Shown: positions 5,429 to 11,331 of the stretch, piece after piece | Layout: each line of letters starts with the position of its first letter | How positions within the stretch are numbered: the first letter of the stretch is position 1 | Assembly: GCA_015222965.1 (NCBI GenBank) | Contig: JADFWF010000029.1 | Coordinates: forward strand, 1 to 11,331 | Length of the DNA stretch: 11,331 bases | Origin: Pseudomonadota bacterium | Lineage (GTDB): Bacteria > Pseudomonadota > Gammaproteobacteria > SZUA-229 | Direction of reading: 5' to 3' | The notes under the pieces: generated by a model | What the model saw: only the letters and a program-made list of their open reading frames with translations | Databases searched by the model: none | What the model was told of the DNA's origin: nothing | Program-made: the position numbers and the translations under genes

Positions 5429-6079
5429 ATGAGCATCATTAGAGAAATTCCAACCTTAAACCCTTCACTCGAACACCTGCTGAAGTTTTCTCATCGCAAG
5501 TCTTACAAAGCAAAAAAAATCATTATCCATGAGGGCGATGTTTCGAGCAGCCTGTACTATATCATTGAGGGCTCGGTAAGCGTACTGGCAGAGAGCGAAA
5601 CTGGCGAAGAAATTATCCTGGCACAGTTAAATCAGGGTGATTTTTTTGGTGAAGCCGGATTATTCGAATTTGATGACGGTGATGAGGGTAAACGAACCGC
5701 GCGCGTACTCGCCCGCAGTGACTGCACCATCGCTGAGATCAGTTACGCACAATTCAAACAGATCGTGACCGAAGATCCCGCAGTGATGTTTCTGCTGACC
5801 AGTCAGATTTTTCACCGCCTGAAAAAAACCAGCATGAAAGTTCGCGACCTGATCTTTCTCGATGTAAAAGGCCGTATCGCACACGCCCTGCTGGAGCTAA
5901 GCGCGGAACCCGATGCCATGACCCACCCTGATGGCATGCAGATAAAGATTACCCGTCAGGACCTGGCCAAGATGGTCGGTTGTTCCCGTGAGATGGCAGG
6001 GCGTGTTTTAAAAGAGCTGGAAGAGGAAGATCTGATCACCGCGCACGGCAAGACGATCGTCGTGTTTGGCACACGTTGA
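5429..6079 (+). CDS. crp: cAMP receptor protein, CRP/Vfr-type regulator
   Basis: This is a dimeric cAMP-binding transcription factor orthologous to E. coli CRP and Pseudomonas Vfr. I choose ATG 5429 (216 residues; Vfr has 214, as I recall) because GGGAA lies five bases upstream; the in-frame ATG 5402 and TTG 5378 lack one. The cAMP pocket appears as GDFFGEAGLFE (70-80; Glu75) with Arg89-Thr90, and Thr134-Ser135 at the dimer helix. E. coli has Ser83 where this protein has Thr90. The loop before that arginine is acidic and longer than in E. coli. The activating-region loop DAMTHPDG (162-169) is identical to E. coli. The helix-turn-helix ITRQDLAKMVGCSREMAGRV (174-193) keeps Arg187, Glu188 and Arg192, so the operator should be the classical one. 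It is convergent with trpC. Confidence 0.96.
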   Translation: MSIIREIPTLNPSLEHLLKFSHRKSYKAKKIIIHEGDVSSSLYYIIEGSVSVLAESETGEEIILAQLNQGDFFGEAGLFEFDDGDEGKRTARVLARSDCTIAEISYAQFKQIVTEDPAVMFLLTSQIFHRLKKTSMKVRDLIFLDVKGRIAHALLELSAEPDAMTHPDGMQIKITRQDLAKMVGCSREMAGRVLKELEEEDLITAHGKTIVVFGTR

Positions 6080-6096
6080 TACAAAAGATTATTTAA

Positions 6097-6212
6097 ACCG
6101 CAGAGACGCGGAGGCACAGAGAAAAGCTTTTATTAGTTGTTAGCAGTATGAGCCTTTCTTTTTTTCTTTTAGCAAAAAATGTTTTTCCTCTGCGCCTCCG
6201 CGTCTCTGCGGT
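6097..6212. repeat. Long palindromic repeat between crp and trpC
   Basis: Arms 6097-6121 and 6188-6212 are inverted copies matching at 24 of 25 positions. The core is CCGCAGAGACGCGGAGGC, separated by 66 bases of AT-rich DNA. I recognise CCGCAGAGACGC as the core of a repeat scattered through many bacterial genomes. Placed between convergent genes, it would form a strong stem-loop in either transcript and may serve as the terminator of both crp and the trp operon; the interior has T-rich runs, but no classical terminator is seen. No protein is encoded. Confidence 0.85.
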
Positions 6213-6225
6213 AATGTTTTAAAAA

Positions 6226-7029
6226 TCAATTAAAAAACAATTCAGCCAGTTTTTCACCCGGATCCTCTGCCCGCATAAACGCTTCACCCACCAGAAACGC
6301 ATTCACATTCTTGTCACGCATTAACTGCACATCATCTTTGCTATGGATCCCTGACTCTGTCACCAGGATATGATTCTCATCTACCATGCCCAGCATCGAC
6401 AGCGTGGTATCAAGCGATGTATCAAAGTTTCGCAGGTTACGATTATTAATCCCGATCAAACGTGCACCGGTTTTTAGAGCACGTTGCATTTCCCGTACAT
6501 CATGCACTTCCATTAATACGTCCATGCCAAGCTCATGAGCCAGATCAAACAATGATTGCAAAGTCTCATCATCTAAAGCTGCCACGATTAATAAAATGCA
6601 GTCAGCATCGATAACCCGCGCTTCATAGACCTGGTAAGGATCGATAATAAAATCTTTACGGATCACGGGTAGGTCACAAGCTGCCCTCGCCTGTTTTAAA
6701 TACTCTTCATCGCCCTGAAAATAATCCTTGTCTGTTAGTATCGATAAACAGGCAGCGCCGTGGCCAGCATAACTTCTGGCTATCTCAGCTGGCTCAAAGT
6801 TCTCTCTTAACAAGCCTTTACTGGGTGATGCTTTTTTTATTTCTGCGATGACAGCAGATTGGCCATTATTAATTTTATTCTCGATAGACTTTATGAAACC
6901 ACGCACAGCATCAGCGCTTTCACATCGCTGCTTTAATTCCTCGATAGAAACCTTTGCTGAACGCCCGGTTATTTCTTCGCGTTTGCGGTCGAGGATTTTG
7001 ATTAATATATCGGGTGTTTTAATACTCAT
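6226..7029 (-). CDS. trpC: Indole-3-glycerol phosphate synthase
   Basis: TrpC converts carboxyphenylamino-deoxyribulose phosphate to indole-3-glycerol phosphate, with loss of CO2 and water. The 267-residue product is a single TIM barrel, not fused to TrpF as in E. coli. Conserved sites are AEIKKASPSKG (62-72; Glu63, Lys65), IRKDFIIDPYQ (123-133; Lys125), LMEVH (172-176; Glu174), GINNRNL (193-199), ESGI (225-228) and VGEAFM (247-252). It is the last trp gene here and is separated from trpD by 110 bases of REP-like sequence, wider than expected within an operon. A palindrome downstream may end the transcript. Confidence 0.97.
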   Translation of the reverse strand: MSIKTPDILIKILDRKREEITGRSAKVSIEELKQRCESADAVRGFIKSIENKINNGQSAVIAEIKKASPSKGLLRENFEPAEIARSYAGHGAACLSILTDKDYFQGDEEYLKQARAACDLPVIRKDFIIDPYQVYEARVIDADCILLIVAALDDETLQSLFDLAHELGMDVLMEVHDVREMQRALKTGARLIGINNRNLRNFDTSLDTTLSMLGMVDENHILVTESGIHSKDDVQLMRDKNVNAFLVGEAFMRAEDPGEKLAELFFN

Positions 7030-7038
7030 AGTCTATTT

Positions 7039-7135
7039 CTTATCATGCAGGCCGGCCAATGTTAAAGAAAACCTGGGCGATAGCGTTGCCGGCAAACCTG
7101 CTGCACCTGCAACGCTCCTTATGCAGGCCTACATT
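7039..7135 (-). repeat. REP-like palindromic element between trpD and trpC
   Basis: The gap contains the heads TTATCATGCAGGCC (around 7041-7054) and CTTATGCAGGCCTACA, which ends near 7134. Between them is an 8-bp inverted repeat, AGCGTTGC (7082-7089) with GCAACGCT (7109-7116), and the short palindrome TTGCCGGCAA. The ending CTTATGCAGGCCTACA strongly resembles the CTTATCCGGCCTACA end of enterobacterial REP/BIME sequences. No gene fits here. It could stabilise or attenuate the transcript between trpD and trpC. Confidence 0.55.
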
Positions 7136-7139
7136 TAAT

Positions 7140-8171
7140 TCAGGCATTTGTTTTTAATATTAGCTGTTCCAGTTTTTCTGCAACTGCGCCACTGGCAACG
7201 ACTTGTTGTGCTTTTGTTACACCTTCCGCTAATGATGCGGTTAAACCTGCTGCATAAATTGCTGCACCTGCATTTAAACAAACGATATCTTTCGCCGGGC
7301 CATCGGTGTTATTAAAAACACTTTTTATTATCTCCAGGCTATGCGCAGAATCTGTTGCCCGTATTTGCTCAAGATCGGCACGCGACATACCAAAGTCTTC
7401 CGGCTGTATGGTGTAGGTTTTGACTTCACCTGCATTTAATTCAGCAACAAATGTTGGTGTTGCAATACTGATCTCATCCATACCATCTTCTGCGTGCACG
7501 ACTAATACATGCTCACTGCCAAGCCGTTTCAAAACATGTGCTAACGGCTCGACCAGATCTTTACTGAATACGCCCAACACCTGATTAGGCGCACCGGCAG
7601 GATTCGTTAACGGACCCAGCACATTAAATATGGTACGCACGGCCATCTCACGGCGTGGTCCGATTGCATGTTTCATCGCACTGTGATGCAGCGGTGCGAA
7701 CATGAAACCGACTCCGATTTCATTGACACACTCTGCTACCTGAGCAGGGTTTATCTCAAGATTTACGCCAGCCGTCTCCAGCACGTCAGCGCTGCCTGAC
7801 TTGCTGCTGATAGAACGGTTACCATGTTTCGCTACTTTGCCACCTGCTGCTGCAACGACGATGGCGCTGGCGGTAGAGATATTGAAACTGCCTGAAGCAT
7901 CGCCACCGGTACCACAGGTATCTACCAGGTGATCCTTATCGACCTCGACCTTGCTGGCGAGCTCTCGCATCACACCAGCAGCTGCCGCTATCTCATCGAT
8001 GGTTTCACCCTTCATGCGCAAGCCGATTAAAAAACCGCCTACCTGTGCAGGGGTCGCCTCGCCGGTCATTATCAGGCGCATGGTTGCACCCATTTCATCC
8101 GCGCTTAGATCACGATTTTCGGTGACTGCTTTTATGGCTTCTTGCATCGTAATGGTGGTATCCATGCTCAT
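7140..8171 (-). CDS. trpD: Anthranilate phosphoribosyltransferase
   Basis: TrpD transfers phosphoribose from PRPP to anthranilate, the second step of the pathway. The 343 residues match the stand-alone enzyme. A helical N-terminal domain is followed by the PRPP-binding loop DTCGTGGD (84-91). Then come [38 protein letters not shown] and the Mg-binding GMDEIS motif. ATG 8171 has GAG five bases upstream; ATG 8165, two codons later, is an equally fair start. It is separated from trpG by 128 bases that hold an inverted-repeat element, so coupling with trpG is unlikely although the genes are presumably co-transcribed. Confidence 0.97.
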   Translation of the reverse strand: MSMDTTITMQEAIKAVTENRDLSADEMGATMRLIMTGEATPAQVGGFLIGLRMKGETIDEIAAAAGVMRELASKVEVDKDHLVDTCGTGGDASGSFNISTASAIVVAAAGGKVAKHGNRSISSKSGSADVLETAGVNLEINPAQVAECVNEIGVGFMFAPLHHSAMKHAIGPRREMAVRTIFNVLGPLTNPAGAPNQVLGVFSKDLVEPLAHVLKRLGSEHVLVVHAEDGMDEISIATPTFVAELNAGEVKTYTIQPEDFGMSRADLEQIRATDSAHSLEIIKSVFNNTDGPAKDIVCLNAGAAIYAAGLTASLAEGVTKAQQVVASGAVAEKLEQLILKTNA

Positions 8172-8202
8172 CTTTCTCGTATTTATTTATATTCTAAATC
8201 AA

Positions 8203-8277
8203 CTGTCATTTCGACCGTATGAGAGAAATCTTACACATATAGCGTATAAGATCTTTCACTATCGTTCAAGATGACAG
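8203..8277. repeat. Short inverted-repeat element between trpG and trpD
   Basis: The arms 8203-8233 and 8247-8277 are inverted copies matching at 22 of 31 positions. They begin CTGTCATTTCGAC and lead into GAGAAATCTTA; the centre is nearly palindromic. The TGTCATTTCGA...GAGAAATCTT pattern is one I know as a degenerate dispersed repeat of many proteobacteria. It fills most of the 128-base gap and encodes nothing. Confidence 0.65.
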
Positions 8278-8299
8278 CGTGTATATTAAACGGAATCTG

Positions 8300-8881
8300 T
8301 CATTTTGATTTTAAAAAATTATTTAACAGATCGTGACCATGCTCAGTCAGTATCGACTCAGGATGAAACTGCACACCTTCTACGTTCATGGTTTTATGAC
8401 GTACACCCATGATCTCATCCATCTCTCCCTTTTCTGTTTCTGTCCACGCGGTAATTTCCAGGCAGTCAGGCAAAGATTCTTTTTCGATGACCAGTGAATG
8501 ATAACGCGTTGCCGTGTAAGGATTACCCAGCCCCTCAAACACATGACCGTCTTTATGATAGATACGCGAGGTTTTGCCATGCATTATCTCTTTGGCATGA
8601 ATGATCTTGCCGCCAAATACCTGGCCGATACTCTGATGACCGAGACAGACACCCAGCACAGGAATCACGCCAGCAAAGGTTTCTATCGCCTGCATCGATA
8701 TACCCGCTTCATCAGGCGTACACGGTCCCGGTGAAATCATTAACTTTTCCGGCTGCTTCGCCTTGATCTCATCAACCGTGATCTCGTCATTGCGATACAC
8801 TTCAACGTCCGCACCTAATTCACCCAGGTATTGCACCAGGTTGTATGTGAACGAATCGTAATTATCTATCATTAATAACAT
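8300..8881 (-). CDS. trpG: Anthranilate synthase component II (glutamine amidotransferase)
   Basis: TrpG hydrolyses glutamine and passes ammonia to TrpE. The 193-residue class I amidotransferase starts with the typical [16 protein letters not shown] and shows the [12 protein letters not shown] oxyanion strand, the nucleophile Cys79 in GVCLGHQ, and His173-Glu175 in GVQFHPES. The stand-alone length shows that it is not fused to TrpD. In many bacteria the same subunit also serves aminodeoxychorismate synthase for folate; no pabB is visible here to decide. Its ATG follows the stop of the TIGR03790-type gene by two bases, so translation is probably coupled. Confidence 0.96.
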   Translation of the reverse strand: MLLMIDNYDSFTYNLVQYLGELGADVEVYRNDEITVDEIKAKQPEKLMISPGPCTPDEAGISMQAIETFAGVIPVLGVCLGHQSIGQVFGGKIIHAKEIMHGKTSRIYHKDGHVFEGLGNPYTATRYHSLVIEKESLPDCLEITAWTETEKGEMDEIMGVRHKTMNVEGVQFHPESILTEHGHDLLNNFLKSK

Positions 8882-8883
8882 AG

Positions 8884-9918
8884 CTATATTTCTTTACTGC
8901 TTAAATTATTGGTCTCAGCATACGGTGACGCCATCGGCTCACCGACAAACACACCCTGTCCCGGCCAGGCAACGCTCTTCCAGTAAACCTCGATCAAAGA
9001 CTCACCATCGAGATAACGCTCTATCACGATACCCGGGTTTGGAAACTTCTGGGTAAATGCACATGGTTCAACCACGGTACCATAACTGGCGGTAGCACCT
9101 GCGTCCAGCCAGCGCAATATACTCATCTGCCTGACACCAAACAGGTTACCGCCGCTGGATGTCAGGTGGTCTGCAATTGCACCCGGCACAAACTGATTAC
9201 TTTTAATCTCTGCTACACGCGTCAGACCGGTAAAATAAAACATCACGTCATCTCTATCTTTCAGCACGTCGCCTTTTATCAGCTCTACATTAATGCGTTC
9301 AGACAAGATGCTTTTAATAACCGGATAACGCCATGAGCGTCTATTTCTTGCTTTGTCCGTCGTACTCATCAGGTAGGCAGTGGCTTCCGGTTTCGTCTGG
9401 TCAGAAGCTACACCCCTATCTATCATCGCCCGAACCTGTGCTAGCGAACTTCCTGCTAACATCATTGCAGGGCGAATATTTAAATCATCATTCGGCAATC
9501 CGGTATCTGAATTATAATATGCACTCAAACGTGTTGGTTTGCAGCCTTGTGCGCAAAACGCTTTATCAAAACCAAAAGCCACTGCCGAAGTTATCGACAT
9601 GCACGCAACTTTAAAAGGTTTGCTCCAGGCCAGCGCATAATACTGCACTGCATCAGGTGTCTGTTTTTTTATCTGCCGGTAGATCTCATTAAACTTTTTT
9701 TCGCTTATCGAATTATTACCCGCAGGTATACTCACTTCGATTAAATTTTCCTGCGGTATACCTCGTTTGTTCTGATAATAGTATGCGATCAAACGGCTAT
9801 CAGCATCTTGCGTATTTATCACGATCGCAACCTGTTGCGCAGTAATTTTTGCAGTCACACTCGAAGCAAAACCAAACAGCAGGAATAACACTGTAAGCAA
9901 CCTCGATACATACATCAT
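8884..9918 (-). CDS. Secreted TIGR03790-type protein of unknown function, inside the trp operon
   Basis: This 344-residue protein has a Sec signal peptide: a basic start, a hydrophobic run [14 protein letters not shown], and a probable cut after VTA (residue 23). The mature part matches the TIGR03790 family as I remember it: [19 protein letters not shown] with RGIPQENL near the N-terminus, DDVMFYFTG and [13 protein letters not shown] in the middle, then [19 protein letters not shown] and [20 protein letters not shown] near the C-terminus. Its cysteines, 106, 122, 126 and 286, could form disulphides outside the cytoplasm. The function is unknown; the family was noted, as I recall, mainly in species with exosortase. 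The ATG overlaps the trpE stop by one base (TAATG) and the stop lies two bases before trpG, so it depends on trpE translation. Nothing in it suggests a tryptophan enzyme. Confidence 0.82.
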   Translation of the reverse strand: MMYVSRLLTVLFLLFGFASSVTAKITAQQVAIVINTQDADSRLIAYYYQNKRGIPQENLIEVSIPAGNNSISEKKFNEIYRQIKKQTPDAVQYYALAWSKPFKVACMSITSAVAFGFDKAFCAQGCKPTRLSAYYNSDTGLPNDDLNIRPAMMLAGSSLAQVRAMIDRGVASDQTKPEATAYLMSTTDKARNRRSWRYPVIKSILSERINVELIKGDVLKDRDDVMFYFTGLTRVAEIKSNQFVPGAIADHLTSSGGNLFGVRQMSILRWLDAGATASYGTVVEPCAFTQKFPNPGIVIERYLDGESLIEVYWKSVAWPGQGVFVGEPMASPYAETNNLSSKEI

Positions 9919-11331
9919 TATTGAGTTGAATCCAGACCCGCTTCTGCCAGCGTTACCGCACGAAATATGGCGCGTGCTTTGTTCATGGTTTCAGCCCATT
10001 CATTTTCAGGTACCGAATCATAAACGATACCGGCGCCGGCCTGTATCGACAGGTGTTTATCCTTGATCACTGCGGTACGGATCGCGATGGCGGTATCCAT
10101 GTTGCCGTTCCATGACAGGTAACCGACCGCGCCCGAGTAGATGCCGCGTTTTACCGGTTCAAACTCATCGATGATCTCCATGGCGCGGATCTTCGGTGCG
10201 CCACTGACAGTACCGGCAGGAAACGTTGCACGTAACACGTCCATCGCACTTAAGCCATCTTGCAACTTACCGGTGACGTTTGAGACGATGTGCATCACAT
10301 GCGAATAACGCTCGACCACCATCTTGTCAGTCAATTTCACCGTCGAGGTTTTACTCACCCTGCCGGCATCATTCCGTCCCAGGTCGATCAGCATCAGATG
10401 CTCGGCCAGTTCTTTAGGGTCTGCTAGTAATTCTTTTTCGAGGGCTATATCAGCGGCTTCATCTTTACCGCGCGGCCTGGTTCCAGCGATCGGCCGCACT
10501 GTAATCTCTTCGTCTTCGAGGCGGACCAGGATCTCAGGTGAAGAACCGACGACATGGTGGTCGCCCAGATCAAGGTAATACATGTATGGTGACGGATTCA
10601 GACTTCGTAATGCGCGATACAGATCCAGCGGCGGCGCATTAAATGGAATAGTTAAACGCTGTGACAGCACCACCTGCATGATATCGCCATCGACGATGTA
10701 CTGTTTTGCCTTACTGACGGCGTCTTTATATCCTTGCTCGGTAAATCCTGAGACAAAATCTTCTTCGTTTACAGTCTGCCTGGTATGCCTGATTTTTTCT
10801 GGCAGTTTATTTCCCAGTGCATCTGCGATCTGCTGCAGTCTAGCTTCGCCGTGTTCCACGCCGTTGGTTTCACTGGTATCGACATGGATGATGATATACA
10901 GCTTGCCAGAGAGGTTATCAAATACCACGACCTCGTCAGACACCATCAACAATATATCCGGCGTCTGCAGAGGATCGGGCTTATCGTTTTTTTCCAGGCG
11001 TTTCTCTATATAACCGATAGTTTCGTAACCGAAATACCCCACCAGTCCACCGGTAAAACGCGGCAACCCACTATCATCCTGGGCATCATCATATACTTTG
11101 AACTGTGCCTGAAAATCATCGATCCATTGCAGCGGATCATCGACCGTCTGCTTATCGATTAACTCATCTTCATCATATCGTGAAATTTCATAGCCGGAAA
11201 TTTTGATTATCTTTTTGCATGGCAGACCGATGATGGAATAACGGCCCCACTTTTCACCGCCGTGAACCGACTCGAACAGGTAACTGTATGGTGCATTCGC
11301 CAGTTTCAGATAAGTGCTAAGAGGGGTATCC
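9918..11331 (-). CDS. trpE: Anthranilate synthase component I (5' end outside the window)
   Basis: TrpE makes anthranilate from chorismate with ammonia supplied by TrpG. The frame stays open to the right edge. 470 codons are visible, beginning [20 protein letters not shown], which aligns near residue 27 of the Pseudomonas protein, so only about 27 residues are missing. [16 protein letters not shown] contains the E-S pair and downstream Ser of the tryptophan feedback site (LLES motif), so the enzyme should be inhibited by tryptophan. Catalytic-domain motifs include [44 protein letters not shown] and the C-terminal [16 protein letters not shown]. Any trp leader or attenuator would lie outside. 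The last base of its stop codon is shared with the next ATG. Confidence 0.98.
   Translation of the reverse strand, partial: DTPLSTYLKLANAPYSYLFESVHGGEKWGRYSIIGLPCKKIIKISGYEISRYDEDELIDKQTVDDPLQWIDDFQAQFKVYDDAQDDSGLPRFTGGLVGYFGYETIGYIEKRLEKNDKPDPLQTPDILLMVSDEVVVFDNLSGKLYIIIHVDTSETNGVEHGEARLQQIADALGNKLPEKIRHTRQTVNEEDFVSGFTEQGYKDAVSKAKQYIVDGDIMQVVLSQRLTIPFNAPPLDLYRALRSLNPSPYMYYLDLGDHHVVGSSPEILVRLEDEEITVRPIAGTRPRGKDEAADIALEKELLADPKELAEHLMLIDLGRNDAGRVSKTSTVKLTDKMVVERYSHVMHIVSNVTGKLQDGLSAMDVLRATFPAGTVSGAPKIRAMEIIDEFEPVKRGIYSGAVGYLSWNGNMDTAIAIRTAVIKDKHLSIQAGAGIVYDSVPENEWAETMNKARAIFRAVTLAEAGLDSTQ

Noticed and set aside
11064..11066. TTG start for trpE inside the window
   Set aside because: The frame upstream remains open to the edge and encodes clear TrpE sequence, including the feedback-site motif, so this is an internal leucine codon.
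10324..11162. Plus-strand open frames opposite trpE
   Set aside because: They are antisense shadows of a well-conserved gene and show no domain or ribosome-binding site.

Overview
The window reads as a chromosomal segment of a gammaproteobacterium of moderate to low GC content. The ribosomal proteins, a Coq7-type ubiquinone hydroxylase and a true CRP/Vfr orthologue all resemble Pseudomonas/Enterobacteria proteins. The crp-osmC-(x)-coq7 neighbourhood also recalls the Pseudomonas vfr-osmC-speD-coq7 block (order recalled, not checked). I cannot name the genus.

Layout. Bases 1-592 hold no convincing gene, only a nested inverted-repeat element and the terminator of the next operon. rplM-rpsI (minus strand) encode ribosomal proteins L13 and S9. 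Bases 1467-1912 are non-coding. They carry the rplM leader and a possible short RNA gene on the minus strand, with a consensus-like promoter, a CCUCC-rich stretch and an intrinsic terminator. Next come a thioredoxin-fold [2Fe-2S] ferredoxin (minus) and, divergently, coq7 (plus), which is flanked on both sides by arrays of the heptamer ATTCATT. An OsmC-family gene and a DUF885 metallopeptidase-like gene form a minus-strand pair, divergent from crp (plus). The rest is a minus-strand tryptophan operon in the order trpE (5' end outside the window), a secreted TIGR03790-type protein, trpG, trpD, trpC.

Function. TrpE and TrpG together make anthranilate from chorismate and glutamine. TrpD adds the phosphoribosyl group and TrpC closes the indole ring, so four steps of tryptophan synthesis are here; trpF and trpBA are not. 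The unrelated TIGR03790-type gene is locked between trpE and trpG by a 1-base overlap and a 2-base gap, so it is probably translated with them.

Most longer intergenic gaps contain a different inverted-repeat or REP-like sequence (218-470, 2262-2290, 3032-3150, 6097-6212, 7039-7135, 8203-8277). The genome is therefore probably rich in small dispersed palindromic elements. The items most worth following up are the candidate short RNA, the heptamer arrays around coq7, and the secreted protein inside the trp operon. Nothing indicates a phage, plasmid, CRISPR array or complete insertion sequence.
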